Counted from the stretch's first letter, positions 14,231-23,688 are shown. The stretch: 64,000 nt of DNA from Nonomuraea sp. SYSU D8015 (GCF_008065375.1 NZ_VJYI01000025.1:1-64000), one strand, 5' to 3'. Program-made: numbers and translations. The notes: generated from the sequence alone by a model not told the origin.

Positions 14231-17128
14231 TCAGTCCTCCAGGAGGTGGAGGACCACGGTGCTGAGGGGCTTGACCTCGACCAAGCCGCCGAGCCGGATC
14301 TCCTGCCCGGTGACGAGGTCGCGGGCGCGGCCGGGGCCCGTGGTGTAGAGGCGACGGGAGCGCTCGGCGTCGGTGTTCATGCCGATCAGATACCGCCCGT
14401 ACGCGCACCGGTAGAACTGCGCCTTGCCGACGAACAGCGTCTCGACGCCGGGGAAGTCCACGCCGAGCGCCGGGTCGGGCACGTCGGCGGGGTGTGGCGC
14501 GACCTTGAGCACCTCCCCGGCGAACGCCTGGTGCAGCTCCGGTCCGGGCGGTGGGAAGCCGCCGGGTGGGATGTGCGAGGCGGCCGGGTCGTTGATGGCG
14601 AAGTTGAAGCAGACCCAGTCCTGCTCGGTCCAGGTGTCGCCGGTCGGGGTGACGGAGCTCTGCTGGCGGAGGGTGGCGACCCGGTGGGTGTCGGGGGTGA
14701 TGTGGTGGACCCTGGCCAGGTTGTTGACGGCCTGCCGGGCCCTCCAGTAGAGCGAGGCGAAGAGGATCTCCTTCCCGTTCTTGATCGCGACGACGCCGTT
14801 CTCCTCGTCGGAGAAGACGAAGCCGGGCGCGTCCCAGTCCATCGGGAACCCGTGGGGCTCGCCCGCACGCGCGCTGAAGGCGGGCCAGTCCCGTGCGAGC
14901 AGCCGCAGGGCGACCACCCCGACCCGCGACCAGGTGTGGTTCTGCAGGAGGTCGAGGCTGCCGAAGAACTGGTTGTCCGCCACCATGCGCCGGCCTCGGC
15001 CGACGATGGCGGGGTCGGAGAAGACGCCGGAGGCCATGAGCGGGTGGCCGTCCCAGTCCACCCGCTGGGCGTAGGTGACGATGCCGGGATAGTGGTCGTC
15101 CCGCCAGCCGACCGCCGCCTCCAGGCGCATGGTGCGGTAGCCGTCGTTGTCGACGTCGGGGTAGCGGAAGACGGCCCGCGCATTGATCATCTTGACCAGC
15201 TGGGCCTCGAGCTCGGGGTCCTTGACGCCGTCGAAGCGGGTGACCGCCTCGTACAGCTGCACGAGCCAGCAGGTGACCTCGCCGTAGCTGCCGACGTAGC
15301 CGAGTTCCTTGGTCAGCCCCTTCCTGGTGGTCTGGTAGAAGTGCTCGCCCAGCGGCTTGCTGGGGGTGCCGGAGGCGTCCTCCCTGCCGACGAAGGGCTT
15401 GAGCCCGACGGCCTGGTGGATGTAGTCGCGGGCCTTCTCCTCGGTCAACGGCGCTTTGTCTGGATTTATCAGCATCAGGCCGCGGTTGCAGCGGTAGATG
15501 CCGAGCGCACAGATCTGCACCTGGTTGCTGTAGTGCGGCATGTGCTGCCGCCAGTAGGAGACGGACTCGGCCATCATCTTCGTGTACGCCTCCCGCCGGA
15601 CCGGCAGGTCCCCCTGGTCGGGCTCGGTGGCGCCGTCCAGCGGGGTGACCTCGACGTCGTCGAACCAGGCGGTGCCGCCGCCCTGGACCCGCACGTCCAG
15701 CCGGAGCTCGGTGGCGGTGGCCGGGGTGGTGAGCTCGGCCGTGATCTGCGTCCAGTCCCGCGTGCCGGTGGGCGCGTAGAACTTGTTGTCGGTGCCGACG
15801 ATCTTCCCGGCGGAGTCGTAGAAGAGCACGTCGAGGTAGGCGCCGGGGGCGACGACGCTCTCGGTCTTGACCCAGACGCTGTAGCGGTGCCTGCCCTGGC
15901 CGATCAGCGTGCGGTTCTGCGAGGTGCTCCACCCGGCCGCCGCGCCCGCGTCGGCGACGATCTTGACCGAGCGGAGGCCGCCGCGCTTGACGGTGTCGTC
16001 CCAGAGCCAGGTGGCCGTGCCGGCCCATCGGGCGGTGGTCCAGGAGGCGGGCGCGGTGCCGCCGCGCTCGAAGCCGGGGTTGGGCGCGCCGACGGTCCTG
16101 GCCCCGATCCGCCGCTCCAGCCGGTCGCCCAGGACGTCCTTGAGCAGGACCAGCACGTGCCCGACCTTGCCGAAGCCCTCCCACTGCTGGTCCGAGGCGG
16201 TGAGCACGGTGGGGTCCTTGAGCCACCTGGTGTAGCGGGCGTCGATGGCGCCCAGCACCTGGTCGATGGCGTCCGGGTTCCGGTAGGCGGGGCTGTCCGG
16301 GTAGAAGTAGCCCTCGGCCAGACTCAGGTAGGCCCAGGAGTCCATCGACGCGGCGTTGCCGCCCAGCCAGTTGCGGTGCTCGTTGAGCACCCTGGCCTTG
16401 ATCTTGTCCAGGACCTCGGGGCCCGGCGCGGGCCGGGAGGCCACCTCGGGCGCGGGGCCCTGGATGTCGTCTCCCGGGAAGTACGGCTCCTGGTGCGTGT
16501 AGATCCGGTAGAAGGGGCGGGTCGGCCGGTTCAGCGTGCGGTAGAACTCCGCGGCGTTCTGCCCGTACCCCCAGACCCGGCCCATGCCCCGGATCTCCAG
16601 CGTGACCTGCTCCTTGTCCTTGGTCATCGCCTCGGGCAGCGGCAGGGTGTGGTAGTGGAAGCGGCCCGGCGAGTGGGCGTCCAGGCTGAGGATGTCGAGC
16701 GGGTCGACCGCGCCCAGGTGGTAGTGGCCGACCTGCTCGCCCTCGCAGAAGAGCTGCAGCCGGGACTGGTCGGCCTCGGTCGGGGCGCGGTCGCCGCCCC
16801 AGAGCTTGATGGTCACGTACGTGGTGCCCTTGGGCGCGCACTTGACCGTGCAGGCGACGGTGCCGCCCCAGGCGCTCGCCGGCGTCTGGGGGTTGAGCAC
16901 GCGGGCGCTCTGGCCGAGCGCCCCCGCCACCACGTCCGACCCGGTCGGGGTCACCGCGTGGGCGGCCTCCGACGCCGCGTCGCCGAAGACCACCACATCC
17001 AGCGGCCGGCGGCCGGCGCCGGTCGTGGCGGCCGACGCGGGGCCGGCCAGCCAGTTCCCGCTCGCGGCGACCGCGACTCCGGCGCCGGTCGCCCGTAAAA
17101 CGGCACGCCGGGACAGCTCATGCTTCAT
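14231..17128 (-). CDS. Large Tat-exported protein of polysaccharide locus with inserted CBM-like domain
   Basis: 965 residues with a Tat signal (SRRAVLRATGAG). Parts before about 345 and after about 500 appear to form one enzyme-like body (FYRIYTHQEPYFPGDD, NWLGGNAASMDSW, SVSYWRQHMPHYSNQVQ, DWDGHPLMASGVFSDP, GFPMDWDAPGFVFSDE). Between them, residues about 350-497 form a CBM4/9-like jelly roll (NPGFERGGTAPASWT, HRYSVWVKTES, TAWFDDVEVTPL). I do not recognise the main family; a lyase or hydrolase acting on a large polymer is plausible. AAAGGA precedes the ATG. It is downstream of the LplABC-like importer and probably in its operon. Confidence 0.7.
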   Translation of the reverse strand: MKHELSRRAVLRATGAGVAVAASGNWLAGPASAATTGAGRRPLDVVVFGDAASEAAHAVTPTGSDVVAGALGQSARVLNPQTPASAWGGTVACTVKCAPKGTTYVTIKLWGGDRAPTEADQSRLQLFCEGEQVGHYHLGAVDPLDILSLDAHSPGRFHYHTLPLPEAMTKDKEQVTLEIRGMGRVWGYGQNAAEFYRTLNRPTRPFYRIYTHQEPYFPGDDIQGPAPEVASRPAPGPEVLDKIKARVLNEHRNWLGGNAASMDSWAYLSLAEGYFYPDSPAYRNPDAIDQVLGAIDARYTRWLKDPTVLTASDQQWEGFGKVGHVLVLLKDVLGDRLERRIGARTVGAPNPGFERGGTAPASWTTARWAGTATWLWDDTVKRGGLRSVKIVADAGAAAGWSTSQNRTLIGQGRHRYSVWVKTESVVAPGAYLDVLFYDSAGKIVGTDNKFYAPTGTRDWTQITAELTTPATATELRLDVRVQGGGTAWFDDVEVTPLDGATEPDQGDLPVRREAYTKMMAESVSYWRQHMPHYSNQVQICALGIYRCNRGLMLINPDKAPLTEEKARDYIHQAVGLKPFVGREDASGTPSKPLGEHFYQTTRKGLTKELGYVGSYGEVTCWLVQLYEAVTRFDGVKDPELEAQLVKMINARAVFRYPDVDNDGYRTMRLEAAVGWRDDHYPGIVTYAQRVDWDGHPLMASGVFSDPAIVGRGRRMVADNQFFGSLDLLQNHTWSRVGVVALRLLARDWPAFSARAGEPHGFPMDWDAPGFVFSDEENGVVAIKNGKEILFASLYWRARQAVNNLARVHHITPDTHRVATLRQQSSVTPTGDTWTEQDWVCFNFAINDPAASHIPPGGFPPPGPELHQAFAGEVLKVAPHPADVPDPALGVDFPGVETLFVGKAQFYRCAYGRYLIGMNTDAERSRRLYTTGPGRARDLVTGQEIRLGGLVEVKPLSTVVLHLLED

Positions 17129-17200
17129 GGGAGGTGTTTCCTTTCTCGGTGTGAGATCCCCCGTAAGGCGGCCGAGCCGCTGCCCCGGCGTGCTCGTGTC

Positions 17201-18769
17201 CTACTGGCCCTTGAGGTAGGCGTCGGCCTGCTTGGCCATCTCCGCCTGGAGCTTGGCCAGGCCGGCCCGGTCCAGCGCCTTCTTCAGCTTGTCGAGGCCC
17301 TGGTCGACGTCCACCGCGCCGATGAACAGCGGGTTGGCGAACTGCGTCATGGCCGCGGTCACCTGGGTGTTCTCCCGCTTCACCGGCTCGGGGTCGGGGA
17401 CGAAGCTGGCGTACGGGTCGACGGTGAAGTTGTCAATGTTCTGAGCCCAGTCGAACCACTTGGTCTCGGACTCGGTCATGTCCTTGATCCGGCGCTCGAG
17501 CTTGGCCCGCCACGCGAGGGCGAAGCCGGGGAAGGTGTAGGTGGACAGCTTCTCGTACTTGTCCTCGCCGATGGCGTTCCAGTCCTTGCCGGGGATGCCG
17601 TAGTTGAGCAGGTCGTGGTTCTCCTTGATGGACACCCAGTCCTGCAGCTGCATGGCCTTCTCGTTGCTCTGGCCCTTGGCGTTGAGGACGACGAAGTTGT
17701 CGCTCTGGAAGGTCTGGTAGGGCTTGGCGTTCTCGCCGCCCTTGAGCGGCATCACGTTCGAGAGCATCGCGCCCGGCACGTTCTTGGTCAGCTCGGGCAG
17801 CGCCGTGGAGGACAGGCCGTCGGTCATCGCCCAGCCGGTGGCGACGCGGCCGGCCTTGAACTGGGAGTCGAGCGCCTTAGAGTCGAGGGTGAGGGCGTTC
17901 TTGTTGATCAGCCCGTCCTGGTAGTACTTGCGGATCAGGCGCAGCGCGTCCACCATGCCCGGGGCCTCCCACCACGGGATCGGGTTGGACGACCCGGTCG
18001 TCTTGCCGTCGGCGGCCAGGACGAAGTTGAGCGAGTCGCCGGTGAAGGAGGCGACGCTCACGGCGGGGTTGTCCCACATGGCGGGGTTGAGCCAGCCGAC
18101 CGGGTTCCACGCCACCAGCAGCTTGGGCATCCGGGAGCTGATCCCGATCGGGATGATGTCCTTGTTCTTCTGCTTGACGTCGTACCAGAACTTCTCCAGG
18201 CCCGCGAAGTCGGTGATGTCGCTCATGCCGAGCTTGTCGGCGAGGTCCTGGCGGATGCTGAAGTGGTGGAAGCGGGCGACCGAGTTGATCTGGGGCAGGC
18301 CGTAGAGCTTGCCGCTCCACCGGTTCAGCTCGATGATCTTCGGGTCGATGGTGGCGGTCAGGTTGGGGTACTTGCCGCTGGACAGCAGGCTGCTCAGCTC
18401 GACGATCGAACCGCTGGCCGCCAGCTGGGTCATGTTGAGCCAGCGTGCCTGCAGCGCGGTGTCGAACTTCTCACCGGCGGTGAACTTCAGCAGCGCCTGC
18501 TGGCCGTAGCTGGTCCACGGGATGAACTGCGGCTTGATGGTGAAGCCCAGGTCGGCCTGGAGCTTCTTGTTGACCTCGGCCAGGACGGGGTCCCAGCCGG
18601 CCGGCACGTCGCCGGGCAGCAGCATGCTCATCGTGAGCGGGCCGCTGCCCTGGCTGCTGCTGGCCTGGGGCGAGGGGGAGTCGTCGGCGCAGGCGGCGAG
18701 GAGCGCGGCGAGGGACAGACCGCCGCCGGCGGCCAGCAGGCCGCGCCGCGACATCATGGGGTTGGACAC
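17201..18769 (-). CDS. LplA-like sugar-binding lipoprotein of second ABC importer
   Basis: 522 residues. The N-terminus combines a twin-arginine motif (SRRGLLAAGG) with a lipobox ending LLAAC, so it is a Tat-exported lipoprotein. The mature protein fits the large solute-binding family of LplA/YtcQ type: PAGWDPVLAEVNKKLQADLG, LYGLPQINS, WWEAPGMVDALRLIRKYYQD. The start is a GTG at 18769 with GGAG 6 bases before it. It follows two permease genes and precedes the 965-residue exported protein. This importer class is often linked to uronic acid oligosaccharides such as aldotetraouronate. Confidence 0.9.
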   Translation of the reverse strand: MSNPMMSRRGLLAAGGGLSLAALLAACADDSPSPQASSSQGSGPLTMSMLLPGDVPAGWDPVLAEVNKKLQADLGFTIKPQFIPWTSYGQQALLKFTAGEKFDTALQARWLNMTQLAASGSIVELSSLLSSGKYPNLTATIDPKIIELNRWSGKLYGLPQINSVARFHHFSIRQDLADKLGMSDITDFAGLEKFWYDVKQKNKDIIPIGISSRMPKLLVAWNPVGWLNPAMWDNPAVSVASFTGDSLNFVLAADGKTTGSSNPIPWWEAPGMVDALRLIRKYYQDGLINKNALTLDSKALDSQFKAGRVATGWAMTDGLSSTALPELTKNVPGAMLSNVMPLKGGENAKPYQTFQSDNFVVLNAKGQSNEKAMQLQDWVSIKENHDLLNYGIPGKDWNAIGEDKYEKLSTYTFPGFALAWRAKLERRIKDMTESETKWFDWAQNIDNFTVDPYASFVPDPEPVKRENTQVTAAMTQFANPLFIGAVDVDQGLDKLKKALDRAGLAKLQAEMAKQADAYLKGQ

Positions 18770-18802
18770 GGTAACTCCATAAAGGGGTGGGGGGAGCGGA
18801 AT

Positions 18803-19666
18803 TCAGCCCTTGGTGGCACCGAGGGTGATGCCCTTGACGAAGTAGCGCTGGGCGAAGGGGTAGGCGAGCAGGATCGGGCCGATGGCGACGGCGGTGAGGG
18901 CCAGCCGGAGCTGGTAGACGGGGGTGGCCGCCTCCGCGAGCTGCGGCAACATCTGCGTGAACGAGATGTTGGAGATCAGGTTCTGCAGGACGAGCGGGAG
19001 CGGGGCCTTGTGCGGGTCGTCGATGAACAACAGCGCCATGAACCAGTCGTTCCAGTAGTGCACGGCGTAGAAGAGGCCGACGACGGCCAGGATCGGCTTG
19101 GACAGCGGCAGCGCGATCGTGAAGAAGATGCGCAGCTCGCCCGCACCGTCGATCTTGGCTGATTCGAAGATCGACTCCGGCAACTGGCGGAAGGCGCTGA
19201 CCTGGACGAAGACCAGGAACGGCATGACCAGCAGCGGCAGGATGACCGAGAAGTAGCTGTTCTGCAGGTGGAGGTACTGCGTGACGAGCAGATAGAGGGG
19301 CACCAGGCCGCCGGAGAACAGCATCGGCAGGTAGGAGAAGATGGTCAGCGGCCGGCTGATGCCGGGCAGGCGGCGGGCGATCGCCCAGCTCAGCCCCGAG
19401 GTCACCGCCAGCGACAGCGCCGTGCCGACGCCCGTGATGAAGAGGCTGGCGAGGTAGGCGTCGAGCACCGCCGGACCCGTGAGGATCATCTTGTAGGCGG
19501 TGAAGTCGAAGTCGGGGAAGAGGCTGTAGCCGGTCGTGGCCAGCTTCGTCTCGCTCGTGAACGACCCTGAGATGATCATCCAGAAGGGGATGGCGCAGGC
19601 CAGCACGGCGAACGAGACGCCGATGATGCTGACGATCGTGAACGGTTCCAGCTTTCTGGTGCTCAT
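18803..19666 (-). CDS. LplC-like sugar ABC transporter permease
   Basis: 287 residues with six membrane helices; the EAA loop is FESAKIDGAGELRIFF followed by LPLSKP. The true start is the ATG at 19666, which overlaps the upstream permease stop as ATGA; a long open frame continues upstream but is only a shadow of that gene. It pairs with the 19663-20652 permease and the binding protein at 17201. The length is typical of YtcP/LplC proteins. Confidence 0.92.
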   Translation of the reverse strand: MSTRKLEPFTIVSIIGVSFAVLACAIPFWMIISGSFTSETKLATTGYSLFPDFDFTAYKMILTGPAVLDAYLASLFITGVGTALSLAVTSGLSWAIARRLPGISRPLTIFSYLPMLFSGGLVPLYLLVTQYLHLQNSYFSVILPLLVMPFLVFVQVSAFRQLPESIFESAKIDGAGELRIFFTIALPLSKPILAVVGLFYAVHYWNDWFMALLFIDDPHKAPLPLVLQNLISNISFTQMLPQLAEAATPVYQLRLALTAVAIGPILLAYPFAQRYFVKGITLGATKG

Positions 19667-20652
19667 AGGATGCTGGTCTCCTTGGAGTACTTGCGCTGGA
19701 TCATGACGGCGATCACCACGAGGATGAAGCCGACCACCGACTGGAACAGGCCGATCGCGGCCGTGGTGCCGAAGTCGCCGAGCTGGCGCAGGGCGCGGAA
19801 GACGTAGGTGTCGATGACGTCGGTGTTCTCGAACAGGGTGCCGTTGTCGCCGATGATGGCGTAGATGGTGCCGAAGTCGCCGTAGAAGATCCGGCCGACC
19901 CCCAGCACCAGCAGCACCGCCGCGGTGGGCTTCAGCAGCGGGAGGGTGATGCGCCAGGCCATCTGGGCGCGCGAGGCGCCGTCGATCATGCCGGCCTCGT
20001 AGACCTCCTCGGGGATGCCCGTGATGGCGGCGAGGAAGATGACGCTCAGGTAGCCGCCGAGCTGCCAGATCTTCACCACGGTGAGGATCCACGGCCACGG
20101 CCCCGGCTCGGTGTACCAGTCCACCGAGGGCAGGCCGAAGACGCTCATGGCGTCGTTGACCGCCCCTCCCCCGCCGGTCGCCCCGGCGAGCAGCACCTGA
20201 AGGATGATGCTGATCACGACCGGGGAGACGAAGTAGGGGAAGAAGACGACGGACTGGGAGACCCGCTTGAAGAAGGTGCTGCGGATCTCGTTCAGCATGA
20301 TCGCCAGGAGGATCCCGGCGGCCAGCGTCGCGCCCAGGAACAGGACGTTGAGGAAGAGGGTGTTGAACAGGATCCTCGCCGCGTCCCCGGACTCCAGGAA
20401 GTAGCGGAAGTTCTCCAGCCCGTTCCACGGGCTGTCGAAGATCCCCAGGTTGACGTCGAACTCCTTGAACGCCACCACCAGGCCGGCCATCGGCAGGTAG
20501 TTGAAGACCACGAAGTAGACGACCGCCGGCAGCGCGAGCAGCCCGACCGACCAGGCCGCGCGGGCCGCCGGCCCTCGGGTCCGGCGTCTGCGCCGGGGTG
20601 GCGCTGAAGGCGGTCTGGTCTGAGGTTCTTGCCTCGTCTGTAGCGTGCTCAT
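19663..20652 (-). CDS. LplB-like sugar ABC transporter permease
   Basis: 329 residues. An Arg/Pro-rich cytoplasmic head (about 45 residues) precedes six helices. Family landmarks are VVFNYLPMAGLVVAFKEF near the first helix, and the EAA loop VYEAGMIDGASRAQMAW followed by LPLLKP. I chose the ATG at 20652 because the family starts near there; the frame is open to 20772. It is the first gene of the second importer operon. A TAGAAACCG site sits 46-61 bases upstream of the ATG. Confidence 0.92.
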   Translation of the reverse strand: MSTLQTRQEPQTRPPSAPPRRRRRTRGPAARAAWSVGLLALPAVVYFVVFNYLPMAGLVVAFKEFDVNLGIFDSPWNGLENFRYFLESGDAARILFNTLFLNVLFLGATLAAGILLAIMLNEIRSTFFKRVSQSVVFFPYFVSPVVISIILQVLLAGATGGGGAVNDAMSVFGLPSVDWYTEPGPWPWILTVVKIWQLGGYLSVIFLAAITGIPEEVYEAGMIDGASRAQMAWRITLPLLKPTAAVLLVLGVGRIFYGDFGTIYAIIGDNGTLFENTDVIDTYVFRALRQLGDFGTTAAIGLFQSVVGFILVVIAVMIQRKYSKETSIL

Positions 20653-20697
20653 CACCGAAGTCCCGTCTGAGGCGGCAGAAGGTGCGCTCAAGGTTGG

Positions 20698-20713
20698 ATA
20701 GAAACCGGTAGCT
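20698..20713. promoter_or_regulatory. LacI-type operator candidate 3 (TAGAAACCGGTAGC)
   Basis: ATAGAAACCGGTAGCT lies between the divergent importer operon (minus) and dehydrogenase gene (plus). Its core is identical to candidates 1 and 2, so a common regulator is likely. Confidence 0.6.
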
Positions 20714-20876
20714 GCGAACGCTACGGCGGAGCGGCAATGACCACAAGGCGGCGTTACGGATACGTTACACAAGAGTGCGCTTCAACCTAGGGAAAGCCCT
20801 CCTCTGCTGCGTGAACGTCGATCATCACGGTTACCGCAGGCGCACCATTGACCGGCAACGGTTGTGCTCCTACCTT

Positions 20877-20893
20877 TAGAAACCGATGTCTAT
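20877..20893. promoter_or_regulatory. LacI-type operator candidate 4 (TAGAAACCGATGTCTA)
   Basis: TAGAAACCGATGTCTA has matching TAGA/TCTA ends, the best palindrome of the four sites. It lies 18 bases before the GTG start of the dehydrogenase, where it would block transcription or initiation. Confidence 0.6.
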
Positions 20894-20910
20894 GAATGGA
20901 GGCTCCACCC

Positions 20911-21903
20911 GTGTCCCCACGCCCGAAGGCGCTGTTCGCCATGCGCGAGGAACACCTCGCTCTGCTCTTCCCCGCGCCCTTGCTGCGGCGGCTGGACACG
21001 CTGGCCGACATCGACGTGACCCTGGTCGCCGAGCGCTTCGACGATCCGCGCCTCGCCCTCGCCCTCGCCGAGACCGAGATCCTGATCAGCAGTTGGGGCT
21101 GCCCGCCGCTCGATGAGGCGGTCCTGGCCGCGGCGCCGCGCCTGCGGGGCGTGCTCCACGCCGCCGGCTCGGTGAAGGCCCTGGTCACGCCCGCCTGCTG
21201 GGAGCGCGGCCTGCTGATCTCCTCGGCGGCCGCGGCCAACGCGGTCCCGGTGGCGGAGTACACGGTCGCCGCCGTCCTGATGGCCGGCAAGGGAGTCTTC
21301 GCTCTGAACGAGCGCTACCGCCGCGAGCGCTCCTTCACCCTCGCCGAGATCCAGCCGTCCATCGGCAACAACGGCCGGAAGGTGGGCATCGTCGGCGCTT
21401 CGCGCATCGGGCGCAAGGTGATCGAGCTGCTCGCGCCGTACGACCTCGACCTGTGCCTCTACGACCCGTACACCCGCGTGCCGGGCGTACGGCAGGTGTC
21501 GCTGGAGGAGTTGCTGCGCCGCAGCGACATCGTCAGCCTGCACGCCCCGGCCACCCCGGAGACCAGGCACATGCTGGACCGCGAGCGGCTGGCGCTGCTG
21601 GCGGACGGCGCGGTGCTGATCAACACGGCCAGGGGATCGCTGGTCGACACCGAGGCCCTCGTCGCCGAGCTCAAGTCGGGCCGGCTGTCGGCCGTCCTGG
21701 ACGTCACCGAGCCGGAGCCGCTGCCGGCGAGCTCGCCCCTGTTCGACCTGCCGAACGCCTTCCTCACCCCGCACATCGCGGGCTCACACGGCAACGAGCT
21801 GTCCCGCATGGGCGCCGCCGTGCTGGACGAACTGGAGCGGCTGATCACCGGGCTGCCGCTGGCCCACCAGGTGACCCACGACGACCTCGAAAGAGTGGCC
21901 TGA
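20911..21903 (+). CDS. D-isomer-specific 2-hydroxyacid dehydrogenase
   Basis: 330 residues of the NAD-dependent 2-hydroxyacid dehydrogenase family. The nucleotide-binding motif is GIVGASRIGRKV. The catalytic Arg lies in NTARGSLVD, the Glu in EPEPLP and the His in LTPHIAGS. I start at the GTG at 20911, with GGAGG 8 bases upstream, rather than the in-frame ATG at 20896, which lies inside that site. It would reduce or oxidise an alpha-keto or 2-hydroxy acid. In this locus it may act on a uronate-derived keto acid (inference). It is controlled by the adjacent TAGAAACCG site. Confidence 0.9.
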   Translation: MSPRPKALFAMREEHLALLFPAPLLRRLDTLADIDVTLVAERFDDPRLALALAETEILISSWGCPPLDEAVLAAAPRLRGVLHAAGSVKALVTPACWERGLLISSAAAANAVPVAEYTVAAVLMAGKGVFALNERYRRERSFTLAEIQPSIGNNGRKVGIVGASRIGRKVIELLAPYDLDLCLYDPYTRVPGVRQVSLEELLRRSDIVSLHAPATPETRHMLDRERLALLADGAVLINTARGSLVDTEALVAELKSGRLSAVLDVTEPEPLPASSPLFDLPNAFLTPHIAGSHGNELSRMGAAVLDELERLITGLPLAHQVTHDDLERVA

Positions 21904-21939
21904 CCAGGCGGTGCCGGGGACGCCGCCGGGGACGCCGAC

Positions 21940-23688
21940 TCAGGGCCGGGGAACCGCGACGCCGCCGTACCGGTCCCAGCCCTGGGAGATCCGCTCGTGG
22001 TACTTGGCGGCCTCGGCCGCGTCCCTGACCCAGTCCCACTCGCCACTCGCCGCCGGCACCGGATAGGTCCGGATCTGTTCGGCGATGCGCTGGGCGTCGT
22101 CGAGCCCGTCCCAGATGAGCCGCCGCATCCGCGGGCTCCGCTGCTCCTCGTCGCGCACGTAGATCCGGTACCCGAAGTAGGCCGCGGCGACGGCCCGCTG
22201 CAGCCTCGCGGTCAGGACCGTCCTCTCGAAATACGCCTTGAGCTGCTGGAAGTGCTCCGGGGACAGGTCCTTCCGCGCTCTGACGACCTCGCGCAGGGCG
22301 CTGTCCGCCAGCCGTACCCCGTGGTCCTTCTCAGTGAGCACGTAGCGCAGGTACGCGGGCGTCATCTGGTCGCCCGGGGTCACCCATCCCCGGTCCAGCA
22401 CGTACTGCGCCTCCCGGGCCAGCGTCGGGTCGGCCTTGCAGGCGGCCGGCGACAGGTGGTTGACCACGTCGATCCAGAAGTGCAGGCGCCGGTTCACGCC
22501 GTGCCGGACGTACGTGACGGGCGGGTCGATCCACTTGCCGGACACGCTGCGGTGATAGCTCGAACAGTACGGCTCGTAGTCCAGCCGGGAGTGGTTGGCG
22601 GTGTTCGTGCCCAGGCTGTAGAGCACCGAGGTGACGATCTCGTACGACTTCGACAGCGCCGAGGCGACCGCATGGGCGGCACGCGGCCCGTACGTCCTGG
22701 CCGTGAACTCGCGATAGATCGTCTCCACGCTCACCCGGGGGTCCTCTGCGGCGCGGGCCAGCGCGTACAGGTTGATCTCGGTGGGCGTGCCGATGATGCG
22801 CGAGTCGTCGTAGCGGTCGGTCCTGGCCACGTAGCCGATCACGTTCGGCAGCGTCTGGTAGTGACGCAGCCGCTTGACGTGCTCCTCCGGCCAGGCGTTG
22901 GCGATCTTCCCCTGACCGTTGTACTCTCCCGCCGCGTCGTACTCGACGAGGACGGGCCGACCGATCCGCGTGATCGTGGCGTCGTTCGGGTGGGTGAGGA
23001 AGAAGTCGTGCGGTGTGGCCTTGGCCATCACTTTGACGTACGGGTTGCGCACGAGCGTGATCGCGCCGATCGTGCGCTCCATCTCCTCCGGGAAGTAGCC
23101 GAAGGTCCGCAGGTAGAGCCCGAGCCCGCGTTCGCCGACGATGACCTCGGCTACCTGGTCGACCAGGTAGGCCAGCTTCTGCTCGGCAGTGGCGAGCCGC
23201 GCCGAGTGCTGCCGCTCCACCCGCGCGCCGGTCTCGATGAAGGTCAGCACGACCGAGTCGATGTCCGGCACCAGATCGAGCATCTCCCGGTAGTCCTGCT
23301 TGAACCACTCCCAGAAGGCCGGATCGTCCAGGTCGATCGTGCCGCCGGGCCCGGTGCGGAACTCCTCGGGGTAGTGGCTCAGGTCGTACAGCGAGTGGTC
23401 CCAGACCGCCACCTCCGCGATCCCGGCGTCGTGGGCCGCCTCGGTGAGCCGGTTGACCTGCGCCTGCTTGGCGGGCTCGCGCACCTCGCGCAGGTCGTGG
23501 ACGATCTGGTGGCTCAGCTGCAGATGATTGATCCGGTACGGCCGCGCGGCGGCGATGACGGCGTCGGCCCCGGCGTCGCTGCCGGACAGGATCGTCCATC
23601 CGCGCACCGCCTCGGCCCGAGCCTCGGCGGGCACCGCCGTCACCCCGGCCGCCACCAGCAGGATCAGGGCGGTCACGAGGCGTCTCAT
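21940..23688 (-). CDS. Secreted alpha-glucuronidase-like (GH67-type) protein
   Basis: 582 residues with a Sec signal (MRRLVTALILLVAAG, cleavage near AEA). The body looks like a TIM-barrel hydrolase: HLQLSHQIVHDLRE, WEWFKQDYREMLDLVPDID, GRPVLVEYDAAGEYNGQG and PTEINLYALARAAEDP. The E-Y-x-G-Q pattern recalls the EYxGQ region of GH67 alpha-glucuronidases, but overall assignment is tentative. Its ATG overlaps the stop of the GH28 gene as ATGA, so they are one operon. It would release glucuronic acid or a related sugar outside the cell. Confidence 0.55.
   Translation of the reverse strand: MRRLVTALILLVAAGVTAVPAEARAEAVRGWTILSGSDAGADAVIAAARPYRINHLQLSHQIVHDLREVREPAKQAQVNRLTEAAHDAGIAEVAVWDHSLYDLSHYPEEFRTGPGGTIDLDDPAFWEWFKQDYREMLDLVPDIDSVVLTFIETGARVERQHSARLATAEQKLAYLVDQVAEVIVGERGLGLYLRTFGYFPEEMERTIGAITLVRNPYVKVMAKATPHDFFLTHPNDATITRIGRPVLVEYDAAGEYNGQGKIANAWPEEHVKRLRHYQTLPNVIGYVARTDRYDDSRIIGTPTEINLYALARAAEDPRVSVETIYREFTARTYGPRAAHAVASALSKSYEIVTSVLYSLGTNTANHSRLDYEPYCSSYHRSVSGKWIDPPVTYVRHGVNRRLHFWIDVVNHLSPAACKADPTLAREAQYVLDRGWVTPGDQMTPAYLRYVLTEKDHGVRLADSALREVVRARKDLSPEHFQQLKAYFERTVLTARLQRAVAAAYFGYRIYVRDEEQRSPRMRRLIWDGLDDAQRIAEQIRTYPVPAASGEWDWVRDAAEAAKYHERISQGWDRYGGVAVPRP

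Noticed and set aside
13820..17098. 1092-residue plus-strand open frame
   Set aside because: It mirrors the 965-residue exported gene with Gly/Val/Asp-rich low-complexity sequence and no domain; a high-GC shadow.
17120..19162. 680-residue plus-strand open frame
   Set aside because: Antisense to the binding protein and permease; composition is typical of the reverse frame of a GC-rich gene.
18803..20746. Single 647-residue minus-strand open frame spanning both LplB/LplC permeases
   Set aside because: Its first half is an out-of-frame, Arg/Gly-rich shadow of the 19663-20652 permease; only the part from 19666 is a real protein.
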